DNA of 47,915 nt from Bacteroidales bacterium (lineage in GTDB: Bacteria > Bacteroidota > Bacteroidia > Bacteroidales > F082), in contig JAFTUF010000046.1 in assembly GCA_017466405.1 (NCBI GenBank), positions 1-47,915 of the forward strand. Reading direction: 5' to 3'. A program made the position numbers and the translations under genes. This document shows positions 8,384-18,400 of the stretch, in pieces. Numbering within the stretch: position 1 is the stretch's first letter; every line of letters begins with the position of its first letter. Below the pieces are notes generated by a model. The model worked only from the letters and a program-made list of their open reading frames with translations. It did no database searches and was not told the DNA's origin.

Positions 8384-9649
8384 TCAATTCAACATTTCTT
8401 GTCGCAGCATCTCTAAGGCTGTGATGCAACTTCTTTCAATGTTATTATTTCTGTCTTTATCGAAGTTATATCGTTTTGAGACAACGCCTTTTGCAGTAGC
8501 AAGAGCAATCCATACTGTGCCAACGGGATTCTCCTCGCTGCCACCATCCGGACCTGCGATACCCGTAGTGGCAAGCGCATAGTCTACATTCATGATTTCA
8601 CGCGCTCCGACAGCCATCTGTTCTGCCACTTCTCGACTGACGACAGTATGTCGCTCAACATCGTTATGATTTACCTTAAGAATATTTTCTTTGACTTCTG
8701 TTGCATACGAGACTACGCTGCCTTTAAAAATCGCGGAGCAACCCGGAATCGCTGTTATCATCTTAGCGATAGAACCTCCGGTGCAGCTCTCCGCTGTAGC
8801 TAGCGTCTGCTTTCTTTCCTTAAGCATCTCAACAACGACTTCTGAGATTGGTTTATCGTCGCAGGCAAAGATATTGTCTGGTATTATTTTCTTCAACTTC
8901 TCCACCTCACAATCGAGCGACTTCTGCATAAAGCATTCATCTTCATGACGAGCGTCGATACGAAGTCTGACCATTCCATACTGAGGAAGATAAGCAAGCG
9001 ACATGAATTCCGGCAGCGACTCTTCCCAGTCTTTTATCTTGTCAGCAAGAAACGACTCTCCGATACCAGTCGTCATGATGACTCTGCGTCCGTAAGGTGT
9101 CGGCTTGAAATGATTTTTAAGACGTTCAACAAGTTCCGTCTTGAAGATAGATTTCATCTCGAAAGGCACGCCTGGCATCGAAATATATACCGTATTTTCT
9201 TTCTCAAACCACATACAAGGCGCTGTACCAAAACGATTTGGAATATAAGTACACGACTTCGGGATAAAAGCCTGAAGTCTGTTTCTCTCGCTCATCTGAT
9301 AACCTCTGAGCCTGAAAATCTCGTTGATATTCTCGAGAGCGTCTTCGTTCAAAACCATCTCTGTGTCGAAATATTTACACAAAGTAGGTTTTGTGATATC
9401 GTCGGCTGTAGGACCAAGTCCGCCGGTGATGAAGACGATATCAACATCACTACAAGCATTCAAGGCATCGAGTATGTCTTTCTCGCCATCGCCTATTGTT
9501 AATACCGAAACCAGCTGAAAACCATTTAGGTTCAGTTGTTCTCCAAGCCATGAAGCATTAGTATTGACGACTTGTCCCAATAATAATTCGTCGCCTATCG
9601 TTATAATTTTAGCTTTTACAAAATTGTTTTCTTTCATACCATTTACCAA
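8384..9649 (-). CDS. cinA: CinA family protein (nicotinamide-nucleotide amidohydrolase)
   Basis: Full-length 421-residue two-domain CinA. The N-terminal MoCF/COG1058 domain begins KAKIITIGDELLLGQVVNTN and carries FITGGLGPTADD. The C-terminal PncC domain has TLATAESCTGGSIAKMI and ALATTGIAGPDGG. The family deamidates NMN to nicotinate mononucleotide and may hydrolyse ADP-ribose, recycling pyridine nucleotides. The next gene on the same strand upstream is a sirtuin, which releases nicotinamide from NAD, so the two could serve the same recycling pathway. The start may be the ATG at 9649 or the one at 9637 (MKENNF); the former is at the border of an 8-mer repeat. Confidence 0.93.
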   Translation of the reverse strand: MVNGMKENNFVKAKIITIGDELLLGQVVNTNASWLGEQLNLNGFQLVSVLTIGDGEKDILDALNACSDVDIVFITGGLGPTADDITKPTLCKYFDTEMVLNEDALENINEIFRLRGYQMSERNRLQAFIPKSCTYIPNRFGTAPCMWFEKENTVYISMPGVPFEMKSIFKTELVERLKNHFKPTPYGRRVIMTTGIGESFLADKIKDWEESLPEFMSLAYLPQYGMVRLRIDARHEDECFMQKSLDCEVEKLKKIIPDNIFACDDKPISEVVVEMLKERKQTLATAESCTGGSIAKMITAIPGCSAIFKGSVVSYATEVKENILKVNHNDVERHTVVSREVAEQMAVGAREIMNVDYALATTGIAGPDGGSEENPVGTVWIALATAKGVVSKRYNFDKDRNNNIERSCITALEMLRQEMLN

Positions 9650-9680
9650 AGTTGCTAAGTTACTGAGTTACTAAGTTACA
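9650..9680. repeat. Short 8-mer repeat array upstream of cinA
   Basis: Units AGTTGCTA/AGTTACTG/AGTTACTA, the same type as the array at 5193-5294, directly before the first possible cinA start. Confidence 0.7.
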
Positions 9681-9719
9681 GAGAGATTCATGTAAAGACA
9701 CACGGACGTGTGACTAAAA

Positions 9720-9774
9720 GTAGAGACGCGTCAATTACACCAATAAAATATATAATATGTAATTGACACGTCTA
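9720..9774. repeat. Dispersed inverted repeat, copy 2 (GAGACG family)
   Basis: Left arm GAGACGCGTCAATTACA, right arm TGTAATTGACACGTCT, separated by about 20 bp of AT-rich DNA. It lies between the sirtuin stop and the cinA start. Confidence 0.75.
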
Positions 9775-9789
9775 AATTAGTCATTGTCA

Positions 9790-10563
9790 TCAGTCATTGT
9801 CAACAGTTAATTTAGGCAGAATCTCTCCTGCTTTTCCTTGTAAGAAAATATCCGTGATAGAATCTGTATAAAGCGAGCGGTCTTTATTGATTTCTATGAT
9901 TGTCGCTCCATGTTGTTTTGCCATTCCTGGAATCATATTGGCAGGCGACACATTACCCGATGTTCCTATTATGATAAACACGTCGCAGTCATTGGCAGCG
10001 TCGATGGAGTTTTTGTATGCGTCGTATGGAATGCCCTCGCCGAAGAAGATGAAATCGGGTTTCAGAAGATGACCACATCTCGGACATAAAGCAGGCTCCT
10101 CCGTGATGTTAATTTCTTTTAAGGGATAAACGGCATCACATTGCTTACATACGAATCTTGACGAATTGCCGTGAAACTCATGAACTATTTTATTTCCAGC
10201 GATACGATGAAGGTCGTCGATATTTTGTGTGATGACACATTTTAGTTTACCATCTCTCTCCCATTTAGCGAGAACCTCATGACCAGGATTTGGTTTTATC
10301 TCGTTGTTATTGAAGAAGTCGAAGAATATTTCTTTTATCACTTTCCACGACTCTTTGGTATGCCTGTAGTAATAATCGATATCCAAAGAATCAGGATCGT
10401 ATTTATTCCATATTCCGTTTTCACCTCTGAATGGAGGAATTCCGCTCTCCGCAGAGATGCCAGCTCCTGTAAACGCCACTATTTTCTTTGCCTTAGAAAT
10501 TATTTCAGACGCTTTTTCCAACAACGTCTGTTGTCCGTTGTCTGTTAACTGTTGACACATCAT
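9790..10563 (-). CDS. Sir2 family NAD-dependent protein deacylase
   Basis: A 257-residue class III-type sirtuin. NAD-binding motif is AFTGAGISAESGIPPFRG, followed by the catalytic region TQNIDDLHRIAG and the active-site His in HEFHGN. A zinc ribbon of two CxxC pairs is present (CKQC and CPRC), and a Rossmann GTSGNVSPA motif follows. It removes acyl groups from lysines using NAD. Both termini are coded by simple 7-mer repeat DNA: residues 3-13 (CQQLTDNGQQT) come from a CTGTTG-type array, and the last residues (LTVDND) from a related one. No later Met precedes the NAD motif and the -7 box at 10584-10591 leaves only a short leader, so the repeat must be translated. Confidence 0.92.
   Translation of the reverse strand: MMCQQLTDNGQQTLLEKASEIISKAKKIVAFTGAGISAESGIPPFRGENGIWNKYDPDSLDIDYYYRHTKESWKVIKEIFFDFFNNNEIKPNPGHEVLAKWERDGKLKCVITQNIDDLHRIAGNKIVHEFHGNSSRFVCKQCDAVYPLKEINITEEPALCPRCGHLLKPDFIFFGEGIPYDAYKNSIDAANDCDVFIIIGTSGNVSPANMIPGMAKQHGATIIEINKDRSLYTDSITDIFLQGKAGEILPKLTVDND
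10526..10556. repeat. CTGTTG-type 7-mer repeat inside the sirtuin reading frame
   Basis: Units CTGTTGT, CCGTTGT, CTGTTAA and CTGTTGA. Relatives occur at 36660-36692, 38880-38896, 39480-39512 and 45669-45700. Confidence 0.75.
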
Positions 10564-10583
10564 AATATGATTTTTTTGACTAG

Positions 10584-10591
10584 CAAAGATA
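10584..10591 (-). promoter_or_regulatory. -7 promoter box of the sirtuin gene
   Basis: TATCTTTG on the minus strand, 20 bp before the ATG at 10563. Confidence 0.6.
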
Positions 10592-10635
10592 TTAAAAACA
10601 TCTCAGATTTTTTTCAAAAATTAACTATTTAACTA

Positions 10636-10666
10636 TTGATTTTTTCTTTTAAATATTTTAACTTTG
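10636..10666 (+). promoter_or_regulatory. Promoter of the glycogen operon
   Basis: TTG at 10636-10638 and TAACTTTG at 10659-10666 with a 20-bp spacer. The start codon of the debranching enzyme follows 33 bp later. Confidence 0.6.
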
Positions 10667-10699
10667 CAGGGTTATAAATTATAGAAACCCCTACGTAAA

Positions 10700-12652
10700 A
10701 TGGCATATATCTTTTTCGACAAGCAACATTTGGTTAACCTTGAATTTACTATGAACAAAGAGATTCTCCGTTCTAACAGGTCGGGAGCTTTTTGTAACAC
10801 GACAATCATCGGTTGTAACACAAGAAAGTATCACGGATTATTGGTTGTGCCGCAGCCTCAGCTCGACAACTACAACCACGTACTGCTTTCGTCCATCGAC
10901 GAGACCGTCATAGTGAACAAGGAAGAGTTCCATTTCGGAGTCCATCAGTATGAAGATGGAACAATAATGCCTCACGGACATAAGTATCTAAGAGAGTTCT
11001 CCGCAGAGCCTATTCCTACTTTATTATATAGAGTTGGCGGCACAAAGATTACAAAAGAATATATCTTCGCAGAGAATGAAAACCGTATCTATATAAGATA
11101 TAATGTTGTTGAAGCTGCTCAGCCTATTACATTACGCCTCAACCCATTTCTGGCGTTCCGTAACGTTCACAGCCTAACACACGAAAACCACGATGCAAAT
11201 CGTAAATACGTCCCTTTGAAAAACGGCGCCGCTTGGCAGATGTATGAAAACTACAGTCCTTTGTGCCTACAGTTTTCAAAGAGCGCAGAATATACACACG
11301 CTCCTCTTTGGTACTATAAAACATTTTATATTAGAGAATTTGAACGCGGTTATGACGCAGTCGAAGACCTCTACGTTCCAGGTTTCTTCGAGGTGAATTT
11401 AAAACAAGGTGAGACTATTATAGTATCAGCAGGCTTGGAAGAAAAGAGCCCTGCTACATTCAAACGCCAATTTGAATCTTTATTAGAGTCAAGAATACCT
11501 CGCGACAGCTTCGAACATTGTCTGCAAAACTCCGCACAGCAATTCATCATACGCGAGAAAGAAGGAACCCGTATGTTCGCAGGTTTCCCTTGGTTCGGAA
11601 GCTGCGGACGCGACACCCTCCTCTCAATACCTGGACTGATTCTTACTTCTGGCGATAAAAAGACTTTTAAAGAATTATTGAAATATCTGATAGACACGAT
11701 GAAAGGTCCTTTCTTCTCTAACAGATATTACCAAAAATCATTATATTACACTGCCGTCGATTCTCCTTTGTGGTTCTTCCTCATACTTCAAAAATATGAA
11801 AGCATGCTCGGCGCTAGCAAGAAATCAATATGGAAAGACTACGGAGAAGTCATGACGACAATCCTCGACAGTTTCATCAACGGCACCGACTTCAATATCA
11901 AAGCATTGGAAAACGGACTGCTTTATGCCGGTAACGAAAACGTAGCTCTCACATGGATGAATGTCTTCTGCGACGGAAAACCTTACACCCCAAGAACAGG
12001 ATTGAATATTGAAATAAACGCATTGTGGTATAACGCCTTACGTTATGCTGTGGAAGTATTGAAAGAAGCAGATAAGAAAAATCCTTCATTGCAAAGATGG
12101 CAAGATGTCGCTGACAATCTTGAAAGTTCTTACACAAAATGTTTCTACGATGAACAAAACGATGTGTTTTACGATTATATAAATGACAATGAGAAAAACG
12201 ATATGGTACGTCCGAATATGCTGATTGCCATCGCTTTGCCTTATTGTCCTTTCAACGACGATTTGAAGAAGAAGATCTTTGACATCACTCGCTCCGAATT
12301 GTTGACCAACAGAGGATTACGTTCCTTGTCGCCTCGCTCCGAATCTTATAGAGAAGTCACTATAGGCAATCACAGAGAAAGAGAGACAGCATATCACAAC
12401 GGAACAGTATTCCCATGGCTTATAATGCCTTACGCTGATGCTGCATTAGGTCTTTACGGCAAGACTGCATTACCTTATCTTGAAGATTTATATAAAGGCT
12501 TTGAAGAGGTCATTGCTGAGAATGGAATCGGAACAATATCTGAGATTTACGACGGTAATCCGCCTCACGAATCTCGAGGTTGCATCTCACAATCGACGAG
12601 CGTTGCAGCATTGTTATATTTGAAATATGTTATTGACGGATTGAAAAAATAA
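10700..12652 (+). CDS. Glycogen debranching enzyme (amylo-alpha-1,6-glucosidase, GH133)
   Basis: The 650-residue protein has the bacterial GDE N-terminal domain (residues about 15-230; NRSGAFCNTTIIGCNTRKYHGLL is its hallmark region) and a C-terminal (alpha/alpha)6 glucosidase domain (about 280-645) with GFPWFGSCGRDTLLS, GLNIEINALWYNALR and the final GCISQSTSVAALL. It hydrolyses alpha-1,6 branches of glycogen in the cytoplasm. It is the first gene of an operon: the GT4 gene starts 4 bp after its stop, and the GH57 gene follows. Length and order match the glycogen loci of Bacteroides relatives. Confidence 0.93.
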   Translation: MAYIFFDKQHLVNLEFTMNKEILRSNRSGAFCNTTIIGCNTRKYHGLLVVPQPQLDNYNHVLLSSIDETVIVNKEEFHFGVHQYEDGTIMPHGHKYLREFSAEPIPTLLYRVGGTKITKEYIFAENENRIYIRYNVVEAAQPITLRLNPFLAFRNVHSLTHENHDANRKYVPLKNGAAWQMYENYSPLCLQFSKSAEYTHAPLWYYKTFYIREFERGYDAVEDLYVPGFFEVNLKQGETIIVSAGLEEKSPATFKRQFESLLESRIPRDSFEHCLQNSAQQFIIREKEGTRMFAGFPWFGSCGRDTLLSIPGLILTSGDKKTFKELLKYLIDTMKGPFFSNRYYQKSLYYTAVDSPLWFFLILQKYESMLGASKKSIWKDYGEVMTTILDSFINGTDFNIKALENGLLYAGNENVALTWMNVFCDGKPYTPRTGLNIEINALWYNALRYAVEVLKEADKKNPSLQRWQDVADNLESSYTKCFYDEQNDVFYDYINDNEKNDMVRPNMLIAIALPYCPFNDDLKKKIFDITRSELLTNRGLRSLSPRSESYREVTIGNHRERETAYHNGTVFPWLIMPYADAALGLYGKTALPYLEDLYKGFEEVIAENGIGTISEIYDGNPPHESRGCISQSTSVAALLYLKYVIDGLKK

Positions 12653-12656
12653 AATT

Positions 12657-13952
12657 ATGAAAGTGTTGATGTTTGGCTGGGAATTTCCTCCACATATCAC
12701 AGGAGGTCTCGGCACAGCTTGTTTCGGAATGACAAAAGGTCTCGCCAAGAACGGCGTCGATGTGCTTTTCGTAGTACCTAAGGCTCACGGCGACGAAGAT
12801 GAGACCAATGTGCGACTGCTGAATGCAAGCGATGTCACTGTCAATATTGATAATGAAAAAGATAGATCGTACTGGGACAGGGTTCAATATATGGAAATTG
12901 GATCTAACATCATCCCATACGTAGGACCGGAACGTTTTGAGCGACTCGTTGAAGAACAACGCGCTACAAGTCATTTTCAGAGTCCTGTCTTCATGCCACG
13001 TTACGAGTTCTCCGGAAAATATGGAGCTAACCTTATGGAAGAGGTCTCTCGTTACGCGCTCATCGGCTCTTCTTTAGCACTCGAACATAAAGACGAGTTC
13101 GACGTGATTCACGCTCACGACTGGCTGACATATTCCGCTGGCATAGCTGCGAAAGAAACTACAGGAAAACCACTCGTCGTTCACATGCACGCCACAGAGT
13201 TCGACCGCTCGGGAGAAAATATTAACACACTTGTATATTCTATCGAACGCCGCGGTATGGAAGCCGCCGACATCGTGATAACAGTAAGCGACTTGACAAG
13301 AAAAATCGTCGTTGAGAAATACGGCATCAATCCAGATAAAGTCATCACCGTACACAATGCCGTCGAACCTAACGACAAGAAACGTTCAGAATATGAGACA
13401 TGCGGTCTGAAGAATAAAGTCGTCACTTTCCTTGGACGTATCACTTACCAAAAAGGACCAGAATATTTCGTAGAAGCCGCACATAAGATTTTACAATACG
13501 ACCCGACGATACATTTCGTTATGGCAGGCACCGGCGACCTTCTTCCTAAGATGATACGTCGTGTGGCTCAGCTTAAGATGGGTGCTAACTTCCACTTCAC
13601 AGGATTCTTGAAAGGCAACGACGTTGATCAGATGTTCGCGATGTCGGATGTCTTCGTGATGCCTTCTATCTCTGAACCATTTGGTATTGTGCCACTTGAA
13701 GCGATGCGTCTCGATGTTCCTTGTGTCATCTCAAAACAATCTGGCGTTTCGGAAGTCGTGGAGAACGCTCTCAAAGTAGATTTCTGGGACATCAACGGAT
13801 TGGCCGACGCCATCTACGGATTGTGCCATTATCCTAAACTGAGCGAGATGTTCAAGAGAGAAGGAAAGATTGAAGTCGATAATCTCAAATGGGAATTCGC
13901 CTCCAAGAAGATAAAAGCTGTTTACGAAAAAGCCATCGAAATAACAAAATAA
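12657..13952 (+). CDS. GT4 family glycosyltransferase (glycogen/alpha-glucan synthesis)
   Basis: The 431-residue GT-B enzyme opens with KVLMFGWEFPPHITGGLGTACFG, the acceptor-side loop of starch synthase-like GT4 enzymes. The donor-binding half has FLGRITYQKGPEYFVEAA and the E-X7-E motif in SEPFGIVPLEAM. It transfers glucose from a nucleotide sugar; with debranching enzyme 4 bp upstream and a GH57 enzyme 22 bp downstream, an alpha-1,4-glucan or maltooligosaccharide primer product is likely. The main glycogen synthase of this locus is probably the GT3 half of the fusion at 15414, so this enzyme may start chains or make maltose derivatives. No signal peptide. Confidence 0.88.
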   Translation: MKVLMFGWEFPPHITGGLGTACFGMTKGLAKNGVDVLFVVPKAHGDEDETNVRLLNASDVTVNIDNEKDRSYWDRVQYMEIGSNIIPYVGPERFERLVEEQRATSHFQSPVFMPRYEFSGKYGANLMEEVSRYALIGSSLALEHKDEFDVIHAHDWLTYSAGIAAKETTGKPLVVHMHATEFDRSGENINTLVYSIERRGMEAADIVITVSDLTRKIVVEKYGINPDKVITVHNAVEPNDKKRSEYETCGLKNKVVTFLGRITYQKGPEYFVEAAHKILQYDPTIHFVMAGTGDLLPKMIRRVAQLKMGANFHFTGFLKGNDVDQMFAMSDVFVMPSISEPFGIVPLEAMRLDVPCVISKQSGVSEVVENALKVDFWDINGLADAIYGLCHYPKLSEMFKREGKIEVDNLKWEFASKKIKAVYEKAIEITK

Positions 13953-13974
13953 AAAAACATTAAAATTATATATT

Positions 13975-15111
13975 ATGAGCAAGTCGATTTGTTTTTATTT
14001 CCAAGTTCATCAACCATATAAATTACGTACTTACCGTTTCTTTGACGTAGGAAAGAGACATCATTATTATGATGAATATCAAAACAGAACCATCATGCGT
14101 CGTTGCGCTGACCACTGTTATCTTCCTATGAACGAGATTCTTATGGAACAGATTAAAAAATATGGCGACAAGGTTAAATTCGCATTCTATTTCTCAGGAA
14201 TAGCCATCGAGTTGATGCAACAATATGCACCGGACGCCCTCGACAGCTTCAAGGAACTCGTCAAGACTGGCAACGTTGAAGTTCTTGCAGGTACTTACGG
14301 ACATTCATTGGCCTCGCTACAAAATTTAGACGTATTCAAGAAACAAGTCGCTGAACATAAGAAATTGATGAAAGAGACTTTCGGCGTCACACCTAAGACA
14401 TTAGTCAACACCGAGTTGATTTATTCCAACGAGATAGGCAACGACGTTTCTGAAATGGGATTCAATCTTATGCTCACTGAAGGAGCAAAACACGTTCTCG
14501 GATGGAAGAGTCCTAACTATATGTACGCTAACTCTATAAATCCAAAATTAAGACTCCTTCTTCGTAACACCAGCCTCAGCGACGACCTCACACTTCGCTT
14601 TGCTAACGACTCTATCACAACAGAATCATTCGTGGAAAAACTTAATACCATTGAAGACGAAGTCGTTAACATCTATGCTGATTACGAAACATTCGGAGAG
14701 AAGTTCAATGCAGAGACCGGCATTTTTGATTTCGTGAAACATCTACCTGAAGCTATATTGAACAACACAGACTTCGAATACGCCAAGCCAATAGAAACAC
14801 TCGACAATTTACAGACTGTCAGCATTTTCGATGCTCCTATCCCGTTGTCACGCAACGGCGAAGAACGCGACCTCTCAGCATGGATGGGCAACGACTTACA
14901 AGATGACGCTTTACAAACATTATATTCGTATGCCAACAAAGTAAAACGTTCTAAAGATGAAGAAGTCACCCGTGACTGGAACGCACTTCTCGACGCTGAC
15001 AACTTCAACTGTCTATGCACAAAATATAGCGGCTCGTCACCATACGACTACTATGTTAACTTCATGAATATCCTAACAGATTTTAACGAAAGAGTTTCGA
15101 AAAAAGACTAA
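13975..15111 (+). CDS. GH57 alpha-glucan hydrolase/glucanotransferase
   Basis: A 378-residue GH57 catalytic domain. Motif I is FYFQVHQPY near the N-terminus, motif II AGTYGHS, motif III VNTELIYSNEI with the nucleophile Glu147, and motif IV ADYETFGE with the acid/base Asp236. It lacks the long C-terminal region of branching enzymes, which suits a short amylase or 4-alpha-glucanotransferase. There is no signal peptide, so it acts inside the cell, in the same operon as the debranching enzyme and the GT4 enzyme. A hairpin terminator follows at 15150-15186. Confidence 0.88.
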   Translation: MSKSICFYFQVHQPYKLRTYRFFDVGKRHHYYDEYQNRTIMRRCADHCYLPMNEILMEQIKKYGDKVKFAFYFSGIAIELMQQYAPDALDSFKELVKTGNVEVLAGTYGHSLASLQNLDVFKKQVAEHKKLMKETFGVTPKTLVNTELIYSNEIGNDVSEMGFNLMLTEGAKHVLGWKSPNYMYANSINPKLRLLLRNTSLSDDLTLRFANDSITTESFVEKLNTIEDEVVNIYADYETFGEKFNAETGIFDFVKHLPEAILNNTDFEYAKPIETLDNLQTVSIFDAPIPLSRNGEERDLSAWMGNDLQDDALQTLYSYANKVKRSKDEEVTRDWNALLDADNFNCLCTKYSGSSPYDYYVNFMNILTDFNERVSKKD

Positions 15112-15149
15112 TGACAAATGTCTAAAGTCTAAAGATGAAAGTATAAAGT

Positions 15150-15186
15150 AAAAGGGACGTCATTTTATCTATGACGCCTCTTTTCT
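15150..15186 (+). terminator. Hairpin terminator after the GH57 gene
   Basis: AAGGGACGTCAT and ATGACGCCTCTT pair across a 7-nt loop with two weak positions, followed by TTTTC. Confidence 0.6.
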
Positions 15187-15268
15187 TATTAGCGCATTTG
15201 TAGAAACGCAAATGTTAATTTATATTATAATTTATAATTTTTTCACATTTAGAACCACTATTTTTTCT

Positions 15269-15413
15269 TATCTTTGCAAAGAGTGGGAAAACGCTCTATA
15301 TTTACATTTATGATGTTATATAACATATTGGCTTACAACATTCTGTAGGTTATGGTTGTTATTAAAAAGGATAACTAATATACAATAATAAATATAATAC
15401 TATAAAGAATTTA
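15269..15413 (+). promoter_or_regulatory. Promoter and long leader of the glycogen synthase/phosphorylase gene
   Basis: The -7 box TATCTTTG is at 15269-15276, giving a leader of about 130 nt before the ATG at 15414, far longer than the 15-40 nt leaders elsewhere in the window. The leader holds a GAGTG/CGCTC hairpin at 15281-15296 and a perfect 14-bp palindrome ATGTTATATAACAT at 15313-15326. I do not recognise a known riboswitch. Confidence 0.5.
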
Positions 15414-18400
15414 ATGAAAACTCCAAATTATCTTTTTGAAACGAGTTGGGAAGTCTGTAACATGGTCGGTGGAATTTACACCGTGTTATCGACAAAAGCA
15501 GATGAAGTGAAACAAATTCTTGGTGACAACTACATAACAATAGGTCCCGATGTTGTTAAGGAAGCACATGAAACTTTGTATTTTGTTGAAGACAATACAT
15601 TATATCCAGAATGGAGAGAAAAAGCTATTTCTCAAGGACTTAAAGTCAGAATTGGACGCTGGAAGTTAGGCAGTAGACCTCTTGCCATCTTAGTCGATTA
15701 TACATCATTATACCCACAGAAAAACGATATATTGTCTCATCTTTGGGAACAATATCGTCTCGATTCCATTCGCGGTCAGTGGGATTACATCGACCCAGTT
15801 CTCTTCGGTTACGCCGCAGGTCAGGTTATCGAAAGCTTCATAAAATGGAACGTTGAAAGCGACGAAAACATCGTTGCTCATTTCCACGAATGGATGACAG
15901 GCGCCGGCGTTCTCTACCTCAGAGAAAACTGTCCTCAGATAGCAACAGCTTTCACAACACACGCCACTTATCTCGGTCGCGCCATCTCCGGCAACGGTCT
16001 CGCTCTCTACAACGACTTAGAGACTTTCGAACCTACAGCAATGGCTAACAGATTCAATATCACATCACAACAATCGATGGAATATAACGCCGCTCAAAAT
16101 GCTGACGCTTTCACAACAGTGAGCGAAGTTACAGCTGCCGAATGCAAACAATTCCTTCATCGCGAACCAGATGTGATTACTATCAATGGCGTTAACGAAT
16201 CTTACGTCCTCGACGATAAATCAAGAAATGAAAAAAGAAACGCTGCCAAAGAGAAAATCTCTAACATCTTGGAAATCATGTCGGGTAAGAAAGTATCAGA
16301 CGACGCTTTCTTTATCATCAATAGCGGAAGATATGAGTTTAAGAATAAAGGCATCGACTTATTCATCAATGCTTTAGGTCAACTTAACAGAAACGAAAAC
16401 CTTAAGAAAGAAGTCGTTGCTGTTATAGCTGTTCCTGCTAATATCTCAGGTATCTACAAAGAATTAGAATATCGTCTTGAAGGAAAGAAAGCTGTTGAAG
16501 GTCGTATCGAATTACCTTGCACTCACCATATCTTCGGTTTTGAACACGACTCAGTGCTTAATAGCCTGAGAGAAAACGGATTGCAAAACAACGAAAACGA
16601 CAAGGTTAAAGTCATCTTCGTCCCTTCATATCTCAACGGAAACGACGGAGTTTTCAACCTCAAATATGACGATTTCTTATATGCCTTCGATTTGTCTGTA
16701 TTCCCATCGTATTATGAACCATGGGGTTACACTCCAATGGAAAGCATAGCTCACGGAATACCAACAGTGACAACAGACCTCGCAGGTTTCGGACGTTACA
16801 TCCAAGATGAAAAGATGAATAACAAGTCTGTCGTTGTCTTGCATCGTGAAGAAGGAAACGGCGCTGTCGTGACAGAAGAAATAGCAAAGACTATTTTGGA
16901 TTTCACTTCTAAAGATGAAAAACAAATTACAGATATAAGAGATAACGCTCTTTCATTAGTAAAAGAATTCTATTGGAAATCGTTGTTCAACAATTATTTA
17001 GAGACCTACGACATAGCTCTTGACAAATTACGCGGTCGTGATTACCTCAAGCAAGCAAAAAAATATAACGAAATTCTTCGTAACTTCAACTACCAAAAAC
17101 AAGACACACCTAACTGGAAGAAAATCACTGTAGAACCTGTATATTCAAAAGATATGCAGAAGCTTCAGGAACTCTCACAGAATCTTTGGTGGTGCTGGGA
17201 CATCGACGCTACAGAATTATTCTCATCCATCGATCCTCAAGCATGGAAAGCATTGGAACACAATCCAATCGCTCTTATGAAGAACCTCTCCAAAGCACAA
17301 ATCGAGGCTTTGGAAAACGACAAGGCTTTTGTTGAGAAGTTAAATTCAACTTACGAAAGATTCAAAGAATATATGTCTGCCAAACCTGCTGACAATCACA
17401 GCATCGCTTATTTCAGCATGGAATACGGTTTGACAAAGAGCCTTAAGATTTATTCCGGCGGTCTCGGTATTTTAGCAGGCGACTATCTCAAACAAGCATC
17501 AGACTCTAACGCTAACTTATTGGCAATAGGTCTCTTATATCGTTACGGTTACTTTGCACAAGACTTATCAGTCTGGGGAGAACAACTCTCAGAATATATC
17601 CCACAAAACTTCTCATACCTTCCAATGGAGGCCGTCTGTGATGAAAACGGCAATGAAGTAAGAATCAACATTGCATTCCCTGGACGTACAATCTATGCAA
17701 AAGCATGGAGAGTTCCTGTTGGACGTATCAGCTTATATCTCCTTGATACAGACATCGATGAAAACTCAGCAGAAGACAGAGGCATCACAGGAAAGCTCTA
17801 TGGCGGCGACAGCGAGATGCGTATCAAACAAGAGATGTTCCTCGGCATTGGCGGTATCAGATTATTAGACAAGATAAACATAAAACCAACTATATATCAC
17901 TGCAATGAAGGTCACGCAGCATTCTGCGGATTAGAGCGTTTGAGCGTTTATATCACACGTCACAACTTGGACTTTGCAGTAGCTAAGGAACTCGTCAGAA
18001 CATCAACATTGTTCACCACACACACTCCAGTTCCTGCAGGTCACGACGTATTCGAAGAACACCTTATGAGAACCTATCTCTCTCATTATCCAGGACGTAT
18101 GAATATCAGCTGGGACGACTTCATGAACTTAGGAAAAATTCGTCACAACGACCCATACGAGAAATTCTCAATGAGCGTACTCGCCACAAACCTCAGCCAA
18201 GAAGTCAATGGCGTAAGTAAGATTCACGGACGCGTTTCAAGAGAGATGTTCCAACAAATGTGGCCAGGTTACTTCGCAGAAGAAAACCATATCGGTTATG
18301 TCACAAACGGCGTTCACCTCCCAACATGGACCGACTTCTCATGGCAGAGACTTTACAGAGATGTCTTAGGTAAAAATTATATTGACGTTCAATCAGATAC

